From: Beroe forskalii
Taxonomy: Eukaryota; Ctenophora; Nuda; Beroida; Beroidae
Direction: 5' to 3'
Assembly (NCBI GenBank): GCA_011033025.1
Contig: WFMF01000055.1
Coordinates: 248,001-312,000, forward strand
DNA length: 64,000 nucleotides
Below, in pieces: positions 1-13,475 of this stretch; the first letter of the stretch is position 1; every line of letters begins with the position of its first letter. The position numbers were made by a program, and so were the translations under genes. The notes below the pieces were generated by a model. The model ran no database searches and was not told where the DNA came from. It was given only the letters and a program-made list of their open reading frames with translations.

Positions 1-1746
1 ATAGATTAACGCCAACAGTATCTCTGTTCATGGGCTGATAAAATAAAGTTAATAGAACAATCCATGTAACCAATACTGTTTCACCAAAAATCAAAATAAC
101 AATCATCCAGCGATACACTTATTCAGAAATAAGAATGAGCCGTTTATTCTAGTATGCAAGGTTGTTAGATACGTATTTTTTAAATGCAGCAAAAAATACG
201 ATACATATTTTTTGGCAGAAACTTCCGTACTTTATCTCCTTCAATTTTCGATTAAGCCGTATTACCATGTATGTATGTATAGGTCGCGCGCACACTCTGT
301 CTCTAGATGTTTACGATACCATCGTTTTATTATATTTGGTAGCGCATGCGCATTGCGCGCGTACTTTTTCACGTATTCAGAATCCGTGTTGAAATTCCTA
401 AGTCACGTATTGTGAGAAAAATACGTGTACATTTCTTCAGAGGCCAATATGTCGTACTTTTTGGCGATTTTTTCACGTATTAAACATCCTGGCTAGTATG
501 AGCCGTTAACTGTGACTCCAATTACTGGTAATGAGAAAAGGCATATCTTCAGAATATTCCGTAGATTGACGTAGTTCACATAGAGTTTCTCTTATCTCAA
601 ACAGTTCGCCAGAGATAGGGCAGTGAAAATATTAGTACAATATTATTGTATAAATCTCGTAGAAGGTAAACGAATGTAAATCATTAGCAGCCTGGAGCAC
701 AGATTAGGCGGCTGAGAACGACGTCATTACTATGGTTGAATATGGTAACTTGATAACATTATAATATAGTATGTTCTTTAGAGGCGTACTGCCAAACACG
801 CTGGAAATCTAATAAAGCGCCATCGCAGCTGAGCAAATTTACATAATAATTATTTATTAAGAGTGTGTGTTGCGAAACGAAGGTCAGCCGAGCACTCTGA
901 ATCATTCTGCGGAATTTCTCTGTAGTCCTCGTTTAGGTGAAACATGTCTTTGTCCATGAATTTCTACAACTACGTGTTTAGCTAAGGATTTTGTTCAATT
1001 CAATTTCATTTGAGAGATAAAACGCCGCTTGCTCCTCTGTTTGACTTACTCAACGGATAGTTTTGTATATTCCTCCCCACCTTTTTCTTCGAATGAGTCA
1101 AGTTCACTTTCTTCTTCTTTTCTTTCTTTCGTTTCTTTCGTTTTATGCACTCCGAGGCTAATCTCTAGAATTGTGCAGATGTTTATTGCGCTCGGCTTTC
1201 TAGGCTCCAAAAAATTCATAAATTCATAGGCAAATAGTTTAATTTGATGAATATAAACTCTACTTCTCCTGACAAAGTTTAAGATGTTGGTGTAATTGCG
1301 GTTGTAGGTCGTGCTTTTAGAGAAAGGGATTAGATAATGTACTACTATACCCACATACTGCTGCTGAGTATTGTCAAAGAGTTAGCTAGGTGGGGTCTTC
1401 CCATTATAATATTTGGGAAATTACCCTGCAGTAATATATATTATACTTATAAATACCCGTTTTACCACGTACAAAATTAGTATAATAATATCTTGTTACT
1501 AGCTCAAATAGCTAAACGCCGTCTGTAAACTTTTGTGTATGACCAATCGAGAAGAAGAGGAATATAAGGAATAAAACAATTATTTAGTTGCACTGTACAC
1601 ACGCATATGTACTCTGCACACAACAGCTACGCTAAGGTGACGTCATTGTCATAGTTCTGAGTGGTCAGTTAGTGAGGTGGGAACGCCTACTCCTGCTTAT
1701 GCGCGACATAACATAATATTATCAATATATTATCACATATATTTAG
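1..1746. other. No gene seen
   Basis: AT-rich with only short frames. Around 355-475 there are several CACGTATT(C/A) motifs similar to a stretch at 13055-13190, perhaps an old dispersed repeat. Confidence 0.6.
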
Positions 1747-2762
1747 TATTATATGGCTCCCAAGCCCTTATTTGCTATCATGTACATGGTAGTATTGAAG
1801 GGTTACTAACCTGAACCAGGTTAATAACCCTTTATATTGAGTCCCTGAGACGGGTTATTAGTCCAGATCGACCGAATAACCCCAACGACATTAAGAGTAA
1901 ATTTTATCAATTGAACAATCTTAATCTTGGCTGCATAATCACATTCGTCGCAACAGCAATTAGAGCTTCTCAAAATCAGAGGAGTCAAAAATTAGGTGCT
2001 CTAAATCAGTCTTAACGAAATCCATGATAGCAAACGGCGATTGAAACACATACTGTTCATCCGGGCTTACGATTTATTTCCGGTATCACGGTTTGACATG
2101 ACTTTGTACTTCGAGATGAATCATGAACCACAATTAGAATGTTAAAACTTTCTGCCAAACAAATTAGCGGTAGACTCTTATAGCGTCATTATCATGCGTA
2201 TAAACGTATAAGTAGCGAATTCAAAGTACCGACCAAGCTCCCTTATAATTATGTGATAGCCCAGGCTAATTCTGATGGAATTTTAAGAATTACCATGATG
2301 TTCAGGTGAAGAGGAAAAGGGTATCGCTTCATTAAGTTACCGATTCAACACATGAAGATGAACGAATTATCTAAACATCTAACTATAATCCGGTGTAATT
2401 CATTTTCATTCGGCCTGTAAATTCTGAACTGCATATTTGAGTATTCGATACTTTAAAAACTAAATGTAATCAGCCCTGTGAATAAGATTACCAATGGCTC
2501 TTGCTTCCGGAAGTCTGCAGCTCCTATCGAAAGACCATTATTTTCCATGTTTTTTAACTACGTTTTTAATGAGTGGTTTCGCCATATAATATATCACTAT
2601 TAACCTCAGTAGAGATAAGTAACATCTAGTTTTGAACTCGGCTTCGCCTCGTACAAAACACTTCATTATTGAACTCGGCTTCGCCTCGTACAATAATGTA
2701 TATATATGTCGCTCGCTGGCGCTCGCAACATATATCATGTTACTTACCTCTACTTCGGTTAA
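1747..2762 (+). repeat. Left arm of ~1 kb inverted repeat pair
   Basis: Near-identical reverse complement of 20453-21450 with scattered substitutions and small indels. The arm has two parts. The outer core (1747-2593) has short terminal inverted repeats (TATTATATGGC at the start, GCCATATAATATA at the end). A foldback unit (2600-2762) has arms TTAACCTCAGTAGAG and CTCTACTTCGGTTAA. A palindrome centred near 1815 (GGGTTACTAACCTGA and its complement) sits inside. No intact coding region is recognised. Confidence 0.85.
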
Positions 2763-2827
2763 TAGTTCTATATTACATGCCGCTTTGTTGGATTATTGGC
2801 AGCACGTGTTGCTCCTGGTACAGCAGT

Positions 2828-2907
2828 ACGGTGTCAAATGTACAGTGTCAAATGTACAGCCGTACACTTCAGGCACGGTGTCAAATGTACAGCCGTACAT
2901 TTCAGGG
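2828..2907 (+). repeat. Small tandem repeat (GTGTCAAATGTACAGCCGTA)
   Basis: GTGTCAAATGTACA occurs three times, the last two with the extension GCCGTACA(C/T)TTCAGG (about 38-bp unit). Confidence 0.8.
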
Positions 2908-3674
2908 CCAATGTAGCTGCACGTATTTCGGTTGTGTTATGTTAATGGTATTTTTCAGGTAGCGTCTCGGATTTTCTAACAGTTTTAGCGTATAATGTCT
3001 TTCATTGGTTTCCGCATCGCACTTAGGCTCACATTGACGGGGAAACTCAACACCTTATAAGCTAATCAATTGGAGCGCCGATAAATCCATTATGTCAAGA
3101 ATATGGGGACTGATGGGGACGTTCACTTGGAATGCAGAAATGGGTAGAGTCTATCCATTCCCTCGTAGTACACACCTACAAAGTCCTCTAGTTTTGGTCC
3201 ATCTATGTGTTTCTTTTGTATGGTAAGAAAGTGACTACCGCCTCATTGTTAATTTCACTTACATTCTTTTATTAATACATACACTCCAGATGATGAACCC
3301 CGTATTTTACTGTATAAGTTTCTAGCAATTTCCGAGAATTAACTTATCTATTGTCCGCACACCGCATTAAAAGCCCGGGAGATTATGTTTGATCACATTC
3401 AAGGTTATGATTGTTGATTTTCATCTTAGTAATTTGTTAACTTATTTATATCATACGCTAATCTAACGGCTCATAGTGATACTGTTGCTGAGGCAAAGCC
3501 GAGTGAAAATTACAGAACTATAAATCGAACACTGCAGCACTATATGACTCGAGGCAAAGCCGAGTTCGATCAGTGCACTAATATTACATTCCTAATGTGA
3601 GTGTAAACTATTATTCAGTATACATAAGTTGGCAATTATTTGCACAGGAATCGAAAAAGCGCAAACGAAAAAGT

Positions 3675-3812
3675 CACATTTTTTCCTGTTCCCAATCGCG
3701 TTTTTGTTTTACAAAAAGGCATTGAGAAAAGGTTAGCAGAGATCGTGTTTTGTGGGGTCTGTGTGTATACTACCTTTACGCGTACTGTTAAATCTGAAAT
3801 AGGTGGTGTGAT
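3675..3812 (+). repeat. Dispersed repeat, copy 1
   Basis: Similar in the same orientation to 12310-12437: shared CCCAATCG, CACAAAAAGGCATTGA-like, AGATCGTG and TGTGTGTATACTACCTTTA stretches. Not coding. Confidence 0.6.
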
Positions 3813-4601
3813 CCGATTTGGTATGCGTGTACGTATGCTCCATTTTCAAGCATTCAGCTGCTCCTTTATAATATCACTCGCGTCAATATAGCTTTGGTGT
3901 AGTGGTATCCTGTACAGTGCGCACTGCAGCTTGCTTACAGGTATTCCAGTTCAATGCTCTGTCCATCCTAATGCTGAAACTAGGAGATTGCTTCTTTTCA
4001 ACAACTTCATTATTCTTCAATTTCACCAAACTTGTCAATGACAAGAGGTGCATGAATGTTCATCGATTTTCTTGGAAATTTCCATCAAATTTTGATTGAG
4101 TTTCAATCAAATTTTAACATTTTTTCTTTCAAACAGGAGACAATTCACAATGTGCAATTTGAGTTTGATCAATGTATGATTATTGACCTTAGCAATTGAG
4201 CTGAGGAAAGTAAGAGATGAAATTTTGCCCTGGTACCTGAATCCTGATTTCTGAATCTTCTATCTTGGTTAGTAAATCCTTCTCTTCAAGTTGGCAAGGT
4301 TGATCTTAAAATCACAAATTTCGATGCCCAGGTTGGATATCAATATTCACCATGAGAAATCCTCGATCAAGTTTTTATTTTAAAGTGAGCCCTGACTGTG
4401 ATAGCTGACTGCTGAGCAACATAAACTCAAACTGCAGAAACTTGCAAGGACAGAAAATAATGCGATTTTGTATGATATAATTATTGTCATCAATGAAAAT
4501 GTTTGATAATGCGCAACGCTTGATATGGGCACGAGATGTCACACAAAACTCAAAAGGAAACAACCAAGAATGAATGGGTACGCGCAAACAGAACATCACA
4601 C

Positions 4602-4660
4602 AGAACATGGCAGGTGTTGCGCGCGCAACAGAACGTGGCAGGTGTTGCGCGCGCAATAAA
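4602..4660 (+). repeat. Tandem duplication CAGAACATGGCAGGTGTTGC
   Basis: Two adjacent copies of a ~29-bp unit ending GCGCGCGCAA, with one substitution. Confidence 0.8.
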
Positions 4661-7059
4661 ATGCACGTGCGATTTATGATCACGTACGGACTTAACTGTT
4701 TCATGAAATTTAAGCGCTCGCCGATGTTAGAGAAAACGAGCGCAATTATTGTTTTCAGTCTATACTCATGGATGAAATATCTATAAAATTGATTCAATGA
4801 TGTTGGTACTTTGGTATCATGATGTGACACTTGAAAGCAGTGTTTTATCGTCAACTCATCGTGTCAGTAAGCGAGACGTGCAATGGTCGACGATCAAATG
4901 ATGGTATGTTTTTATACCAGCCCCGGGAACAGGAAATTAAGCGCCTGCATACGGAAACAACGGGCACAAGAAATGCGCCGGCAGGCGCAATTCTTGTTTC
5001 AAGTTGTATTCGTGATTTTTTCGTCAGCTTTTCTTTCAATTAGGATGCCGGAGGAGGGAAATATTAGAGTAATTGGCGAAAATTTCAGCTCGGAAACGAG
5101 CGCGATTCTTGTTTTTACAACTTTCTAGTTGCCGTGCTTAATATCTGTTCCCTTTTTCTCATTCTCAATATTTTCGGTTTAATACTGGCGTCGTCTAAAA
5201 TGGTAAAACCGAGTCATCAACAATATCCTGCAACAGCATTTTGACATTTTGATTCGGTGAAATTTTGTGACTTTGTGTCACCCATCAAATATTCTATTTT
5301 ACGATTTTCACCTGCTTACAGTTCTCTAAGTGGATGAGGAAAAGAGCCGGAGGTTTCTGATTTGTCAATAAACGAGCGATAGCCACTTCACCCATTCCCA
5401 ACGCCTCATTATGACTTGGTATTCTGAATATTATGAGATTACGGAATATTTAGCCGCGCGAAGTGCGTACTTTTCCCAAATCGCTTTAAGTCTTTTGGTT
5501 TTCCTTTTCATATTATAAAGTTCATTCATTTTTCACATGCATATCATGCATACTTATGCATACTTATATTCTGCGCACACGTTTATATAGCAATAGGCCA
5601 TCATTTCGATGCATATTGTGCATATTGAACTCGACTGCGGCTCGTACAATGTGCACTAATATGCATCTAAATGCTGTCAAAAGCAAAGATAATTCCTGTA
5701 CTTCGCTTATTAAGATCAGATATCCAGCCTTCGATTTATAAATTAGAACCGACTGAGATAAAGTCATAGAGTATTTTATTAAAATTAATAAAATACACAC
5801 TAATCTTCTGAAGAAAATTAATCTGGCTATTTGAATTATCACCTATGATAAACCGGACTACTGGAGTATTGGGTATTGTCTTGTAGACAATATCTCAACT
5901 AAGCGTGAAATGTGCGGGTGATAATCGCCTCCTATAATATAAACTACTCCCTAAAAGTAGGTTGTTTGCGTCACTAACTCTCTGCCTTAAACCCTGATGC
6001 TGCCCTCCCTTCAACCTGCTTGGTATGCTGTGGGAATGCAGCACATACTTTGGTACCTTGCTTTATATTGCTATAAATAATGCTTATCTCTGTGTTTGCT
6101 GTGTTGACTGTGCGAGTCCTTTCACCAGTTTCTTAAAACCTTAAATCACACACCTAGATACCATAACGCGGTGTGCCGTTTTGCTCATATTATCATCCGT
6201 AGCATACGATACATATTATGATATTTGAGTAAAGCGCTGTAATTTTGGGTAGTCATAGGTACTGTATCTAAGAAAGGTACAATTTTGCAACAAAAAGTTT
6301 TTAGCTCAAAAATTTAGGACTATTATGCCCGAAATATTCTGAAAGAACTGAAGATGCTGCAGATCATTGAAAATATTTTGATTAATAAGCTCTTGTTTCA
6401 CTAAACGAGTTCGCACCATAAGAGGAACATCAGAATTTACTCAGATCACTTGAAATGCATGTATATATACCATTTATAAGGGAGATATGAACCAATAACA
6501 GCTGCACTTCATACAGCTGCGGTTTGTAGATTAGCAGCTCCACGTGTATCACTAGGGATTCCCCCCCCCCCTAGTATCTCTAGGTGTACTGTGTTTCGGA
6601 TATTTGTACAATGTGTTCGACAGCGTGTCATTGGTCCGATCCATCATAGGATCGTGCTGCTATCATTATTCACGATAGCGAGATTTAATAATAATGTGGT
6701 ATCACCACCTTTAAATCGCATTTTACGTATTTTTTGATTTGTGTTGTTAATTCAATGTGGATAAATAGATTCTAGAGCAGATTGCTACTTGTACCTTTGT
6801 CAATTTATAACAGCTTAAGTGTCGTAAAACTAAATTATTATTACAACATCAAGGGGACGTTGGGTCTTAGAAATTAAATATCTAAATCCTTGATTACGAT
6901 TGCCAATTAGATACTTTAATATCTCGATAACCGAAAACCTTCAATGATTTGACGGCCTGCAATTAATCTTTAATTTAATCAAACGAGTCGTCATTTCCTT
7001 GAAGATTCTTCAGTCCTGTTAAATGGATAACTTATAAGGGTCACGTTTATTATAGACTA

Positions 7060-7126
7060 TACTCAACGCCACCAGAAATACACTTTCACATTATACTCAA
7101 CGCCACCAGAAATACACTTTTACATT
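7060..7126 (+). repeat. 31-bp tandem duplication
   Basis: TATACTCAACGCCACCAGAA with the following ATACACTTTxACATT occurs twice in succession. Confidence 0.85.
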
Positions 7127-9973
7127 TCGCCACGCGCAAAGTGCGAGTACATTGAATGTTTAATGCACTTTACCACGAAGTGAGTGGTATATACCTTATC
7201 GGACATATTAATCTTGGGTATTACAGTCACGCTGAGCACCTCTGCAACGTCAATAATCACTATGTCCGGTGATTTTCAGGTCCCCGAATTATACTCAGTG
7301 TTCACATTTGAGTACTGACCTCCCTTATTTGCCGATTTGATGTTTTTTAGAAACCAAATAAATCGAGGCATGATTCCGGATGTTAACTTTCATTCAACAC
7401 TTTCACCAAATTCTGACGTTAGTCTTTAGTGCTCTATTACATGTAGGCTTAATTTCCAATAATTCCTTCTGAAAGTAATGTTGCAATATAATATACTAAA
7501 GTAATGGAAAGCTGACGAAGCACGAGGCACGACGGACATTGCTATAGAATTACTTATTCAAACTCTTAAATTTAGACAGATATAACTTTAATAGTTTATA
7601 ACCGCTTGTCTTGAATGTTGCCTTTTCACTTTCTTTGAATAAAAACGTGTTAAGAATTTTCTACTAATTTGAGCTTCATTTCATGAAAAGATGAAACGCT
7701 GTGTTACAGACTACTGCCAAGTAAATGAAATATCTTAGCTCGTAATATCTCCATTCCCGAGAAAATATGTGGCTTACAGACCATAATTAGATAACTCCGT
7801 AGCTCTGAAATGTCGAGACACATCCAGATAATGACGCCACATATTATATCCCACCCTGTCAGGCAAAGCAGGATACTTGACTCTTCATTCCGTTTTTTCC
7901 TCTACTAAAATTGGCTTGTTTACTACGCCTCTTTTGTCTTCAAAAGTCTTGGACTTCGGAGAGTTAGAAAGCGTTTTTATGTTTTTTCGAGAACCATATG
8001 ATATGCTGAGCCGAATATCACAGACGAAAGACAGAGTACCTACGCGCGCACCCATTTCCCGTGATTTTATCTTCCTCTCTCTCTTACTTTTTAAATCATT
8101 TGCCTTTCTCTATTATATATCTGTGTACAACATTCACTATTGTACATACTGACAAACTGCAAACCCTCCCCGCGAGTATATGTTAACGAACAGACTCCCC
8201 TATCCACTCTATTTATTACTAGAGAGTACTGTTAGAGTACTGTTAGCATGCGCTCCAAGTTTCCGTGACTGCCTGCCTCGCCGCTATCAAATGGCCGGGA
8301 AATCGTTCCGGTTATTATTAAACCCAGTTACGATGAATGTTAGAGCGCTTGTAACGAACTAATGGCTAACTCTATCCTTTTCGAGGAGTTGTTGGTTAGC
8401 TCCGAGGGCACAACATTTTGTCAATCAACCAATAACGCTCAAATTTTTCACTTGAATTTTTCACCGCGAGTTAAAAACCACAAGTGCTCTGTCCGTACTT
8501 CTTTGTTCGGCGTTTGCTGGATGTGCATCTAATATTTTTTGACGGGTTTTGCTGGAACATATTATGCTTTGATATAAAATAAGATTTGTAATAGGCTATC
8601 CGTTAACTATTTGCATAATTAATCTCATGAATTTATTTTTACTATTAACAGTACAGAGGTGCTGTAATCTGATCAGCCAGTCTCTATAATAATTATCATT
8701 AATTATCCAATAGCTGAGGCAATATTATAAGAGTAGTTATCCGGTATATCCCGCATAGCGGCTGTAAGATGACACGTAGTGTAATAGAGGTACTCTCCAA
8801 ATAGAAGGGGGGGTCGAAATAAACGTCTTTGGGTAATGAATTAGCAAAATCGCTGCAAACGGTGGGGTCTCAAATAAACGGGTGGTGATGGGATGATGAG
8901 ACTCCAGTCACAAAATTATCAAATTGGAAGAGGAACAAAGCGATATGTACGAAGCTGCCATAAAAATATTTGCTGTATGATTACCTTGGACACTTAATTT
9001 CATATAGGAATATTATTTTTTGGTCAAATCGCTGGTTAAATCAGCTTTCAGAAAAAAATTATCTTAAAAAATCCAAAAAAATGAGCTAACGGGGAGGTTG
9101 CCTAATAAGCGTCTTAAGCTGGGAAAAAAGTCAAAAAATTGCTAACGTCTCCAGAATTCTAGGCTTGAAGTTTCTTAATTTCTGAATAATAAATAAGTGA
9201 AGTTTTTCAATTTTCCGAAATTCTTGGCTAATTTTCTTAATTTCTTGAAAATTCTAGGCTTAGTTTTTATAGATGTATTCTTCAAAACCGTTCATAAAGA
9301 AATATAATGAACTGAGTTTACTGTGTTCAGTGTTGACTTACATTTAATGATAATGATATTTAATAAGTTAATAATTAGATTCCTACTACTATAATTAGCA
9401 CCATTTAAATCGCTGGCTCATCTCATAATTATGATACTTGGGAATCAGGGGCAGCTCTTCAAACGATGTAAATCTTTCCTTCCCCCTAACTGCTGCATAA
9501 GCATAACTGTAAGATGAATCATACACTGTTATAGTGAGTCTAAAGGCACTGTGCAATGTCGCATGAGGAGTGAGGACCCACTTTACCGAATACCTAGTCG
9601 AAGACAATGATAAAACCACCATTCCCCACATGCAAGGCCAAGTACTCAAGTACAATTAAACACCAGCATTTCAACTGATCAGTTCATAGTTACTCCGTGT
9701 CAAACTACTGGTATCGCTATCAACCTCATATTTGTATCGCACATCATATTGCTCACCTCTATTCACTTCCTTTAACTGTATTGCCCAGATTATCACATTC
9801 AGTCCCATCTTTTACCTCTCACTCCCATTTTCTTGCATCTAGCATCCTTTGTCTTTCATTCACCGTTTACAGCCAGGCGCTCGCCTTCCTTTTATTCATT
9901 TCTCCCTTACACCTTATAAAGCTCTAACCCTTATTAACACTTTAACTGCTTTTGGTATTCTTCTGATTGCCGC

Positions 9974-10067
9974 CAGAGAGAGAGTGAGAGAGAGAAAGAT
10001 AGAGAGAGTGTGTGTGTGTGTGTGTGTGTGGGTGTGTGTGGGTGTGTGTGTGTGTGTGTGTGTGTGT
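9974..10067. repeat. Compound (GA)n(GT)n microsatellite
   Basis: Imperfect GA repeats 9974-10008 followed by GT repeats 10009-10067. Short ORFs across it are artefacts. Confidence 0.95.
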
Positions 10068-11013
10068 TTCTCCTCCTATGAGTACACTGCACTAAGCTCA
10101 TGCGCAGTATTATTATCATTCATCTCTTGTTTTAGCCGTGTTTTTGTGTTGGGGAGCTTCGCACTGCTGTTGTATGCATTATTAATGCTGCTGTTTTTCC
10201 TTATTCATTGTTGATATAGAGTAACAGTAAAGCTGAAAGTGCAAGTTTCCTGGAAGCATTAGTTGAGTGCAGGTACAGGTGCGATATATCATTAGCCTTC
10301 TGCGTTGTCTACACTTCTACTAATGAAACTGTGTCCTTCACACCTCCATCTTTCTATCTCATCACTTCATATAGGGTTTTTAAAATGAGGCCTTTCATCG
10401 GGACTCCTGTAACTTTGTAGCCTCATGTTACTCCACTTCATTAGTCAGTGCTAGTTTTGGGGTAGTTTTCAGACCTGAATTCGTACAAGACTTGATGACC
10501 TGATAGCATTTTTCCAGCATTTGAGCGTTATTCAATTGATTTGTACTGAAGGCAGACTCCCGTTCGGGTTTCTCATTGTAGTTAACCTTTTTCAATTGTC
10601 GTTCAAAGGAAGATTTAGTCTCGCCGTCTTTCTATTTGTTATTTGATTAATTTATATTTTTTCTACTGTATTTTCTAGAGAACTGCAAATTGTTTATTCA
10701 GACTACAGACTTGATAATGATCTAGCGTCGCTCACCTGTGTTCGAGTAACATCTATTGATGTGGAATTAATGGGGGCAGCTGCTAACAATCTGGGATGTG
10801 ACCATTCGAGGCTTAATACGATATACAACGTTAAGATGTAACTGAAAACCAGCTGGCGTTTGATAAGCTGATAAATTTTGCATGTATTGTATTTCGTAGC
10901 TCTTCATTATTTTATGGTTCCTGATTCTAACCCCCATGACTTTACTATTTCTTCAGTAATTGTTACTCTCTTTTCATTTTGATCTCTTCCTTATTATTTT
11001 CTTTGCCTCTGAG

Positions 11014-11121
11014 TAATATCAAGGCGCTGGAAAGCCCCCTGTGGCGGTTTGAAAGCATTGGACGGCGAACCGAGGCCCATGCCTTCGAGCCCGGGGACCC
11101 AAAGGCGTTCAATAGAAGACG
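11014..11121 (+). CDS. Candidate upstream exon (GC-rich, coding-like), possibly NCX 5' exon
   Basis: A GC-rich island in AT-rich surroundings, bounded by a possible acceptor (tttgcctctgag, 11002-11013) and a good donor (GACG|gtgagc at 11121). Two plus-strand frames are open. In one, ATG 11079 gives MPSSPGTQRRSIED and leaves one G, which would join CT at 14437 in the frame leading to the NCX ATG at 14490. The other frame reads LWRFESIGRRTEAHAFEPGD and would hit a stop if joined to 14437. I do not recognise either product. It could be an NCX 5' exon, an exon of another gene, or a repeat fragment. Confidence 0.3.
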
Positions 11122-12309
11122 GTGAGCTAATTATTTGTGTAATCAGTTAAACTGCTCGCATCATGTGCTACTGTATATACCATAGAATAACCTTTTCTAC
11201 CTTATTAAAATTCTATTCCAATCATAGAAATTATTGCGCACCTTGTTGCAAATTTGGTTCTGAGTACGAACTGTGTCTCGTTTATTGTTCTTGGTTTATT
11301 GTTCTTTGAGTGGTCCATCTTACTCGCACATTATACAGTATACTGTAGATCGTTTTATTTTCATATTTTTTAATATTTATTATGAATCCCACAACTACCA
11401 TCTGTTTATTTTCTGGAATTTCTTAAGAAATTTCAAACACCTGAAACTCTGAAAGTAAGCAGATGTTAGAATTAATGTATGGTAATCCAATTGATGAAGT
11501 TAAAAGCTTTAAAGGATCTTTGGCACTCTCCTAAAATTTACTAGTTTCTATATTTTGCAATTAGCAGAAATGTTGAGACGTTTAATGTTTCTTTAATTAA
11601 AAGAAGTCTTACAGTCTGTTCATTAGAGCTTCGAGGCTATGTGGGAGGTGGCGATGTGTAAAGTGTCACTTAGCCATGAAGTTATGAGTGTTCCTCTTCA
11701 AAGAGCCTTTATGTTATGCCGAATGCCGATTGGAAAACTATGGTGCCATTCTTATTCCTGACAATCCAAGGAGAGAGATTTAAAGACTTTTCATTGGGTA
11801 TGTCTAGCAATATAATGAGTAATAGATTCCTACTACCAATTGTAATGAACATGAAACCCATACAAGCACCAGGCAGTTCCAGTGACTACTTCAGGTTTTC
11901 TGCCCTAACATTACTCTGACAGAAGATGTCTTTAGAAGTTTAAAAGCTGATGCACTCATGCACATACTAAATACTCCTGTATTTGAGTTACTGCTTTCTT
12001 GAAACTTCCTGTAATTACCTGTGTTACATCTCTCCCTCTCTCAGCTCCCTGCATCTCGTAACAATGCAGTGCGTTTAACACCATTTGTTATTAATAGCCT
12101 CATCAGTCCACGCCCCAGGGGTGCGCTATGAATAGAAATGTCTACCTCTTACCAGCTCCAGGTTTAGTTCACCTCCTACTTTTAGGTTTAGTTTATTTAA
12201 AAGGGACAAAGTGAAGCCTGTTATGCGGGTGTTGTCCAAACTACAACTCAAACTTTCTTGTAATCCATCTCACAGTTTTTAATGTTTTTGATGTTTCTTT
12301 ATCCTGTCT

Positions 12310-12437
12310 ATTTTTCCGTGTCCCAATCGCCTTCTTGTCTCACAAAAAGGCATTGAAGACGGCTAGCTAAGATCGTGATAAATACATATGGGGTTGTGTG
12401 TATACTACCTTTATCCATACTGTTAAATAGGTGCTAT
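12310..12437 (+). repeat. Dispersed repeat, copy 2
   Basis: Second copy of the sequence at 3675-3812, diverged by substitutions and indels. Confidence 0.6.
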
Positions 12438-13377
12438 TGCTGTGCACGACTAAATTCGGTCGCCGTTATCCATGATCCATCGTAGTTGTCCTGTCAATTT
12501 CTGATGATTGAACTGCTCCTTTATCACTTGGAGAGTTGGAAGATAAGAGTGGTTAAAATTCCTGCAGAATTCCCAGCGCAATATCTACTATCTAGCTTCA
12601 TTGCAAAGTGTGCCTCAGGTGGTTGTGCTCAGATGTGCTCCAGGTGTGCCTTGTACGCCATGTTCCTTTTATCACATGAAATTGTGAGGGTGTTTAGCCT
12701 TTTGGACATGTATCATAGTTCAATGGCTTTTTCAGTACATTGTTGTACACACACAGTCACACAATTGTCTCTTTTTCTTTTGAATTGTCTTTTTTTGCAG
12801 TAATAGTATCTTACTTGATATCAGTGCATTGTACTTTTCTGTGTCAGTTTTATTGAATTATGTTGGTAGCGTGAGTTGAATTTAAAGAAAAATCAAAATT
12901 CGTATTGTCAATTGTGATGTATGAATATTCTGTACCAAGGTAATCCGCCAAAATGCATCTTTCAACTATTATGATTAATTGGTAATTTGTATTGCCATGT
13001 GTTCAAAAACGTCGCGCGCACTTTAAATGTTGATGACATCAAAATTGTATCGGGTAGCGCGCGGCGTGCGTACTTTTCACGTATCTAACCACCCCTATTA
13101 GTATTCACTTATTCAGACCTGGTGTTGCCATTTCTTGTCACGTACTTTTGAAAAATACGCGTATTTTTGCACGTATTTCACGAGCAAGGCTCCAGGAGAA
13201 TGCCTGAGGAACTGTTGATATGTGACATGGCGTTATTGCTGTTTTATTTATCTCTTTGACCTTGGGGGATACCATGTGTAGACATTGAGACTCTTCTATC
13301 TGATTTAGCTTACTAGACCGGCATTTGGCTCGTTTAAATGGGTTATTTTAGAGCATTAAATCATTGATCAGGCAAAA

Positions 13378-13475
13378 CAGTTCAAAAATGATTCGATTTT
13401 TGTACACAACGGCCGGTAAAAAGGCGGTTAAATAAAGGCCGGTTAAATAAAAGCCGGCTAAATAAAGGCCGTTAA
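13378..13475 (+). repeat. Dispersed repeat with GGCCGGTTAAATAAAGG units, copy 1
   Basis: Shares AGTTCAAAAATGATTCGATT and GGCCGGCTAAATAA-type units with 57640-57712 in the VCP intron. Here the GGCCGGTTAAATAAA motif is repeated about four times. Confidence 0.6.

Larger units (their letters stand above)
2763..11013. other. No gene seen; scattered repeats
   Basis: Short frames only (longest 159 codons on minus, 4375-4854, with no recognisable domain). Contents noted: GAGGCAAAGCCGAG motifs at 3490 and 3551, a hairpin ACAAGAAATGCGCC/GGCGCAATTCTTGT at 4970-5001, a C run at 6560-6571, and motifs like the 23998 element at 8797-8890. Confidence 0.6.

Noticed and set aside
4375..4854. 159-codon minus-strand ORF
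   Set aside because: No recognisable domain, overlaps GC-palindromic repeats, and plus-strand frames overlap it; likely chance.
9395..9655. 86-codon minus-strand ORF
   Set aside because: No recognisable similarity or gene context.
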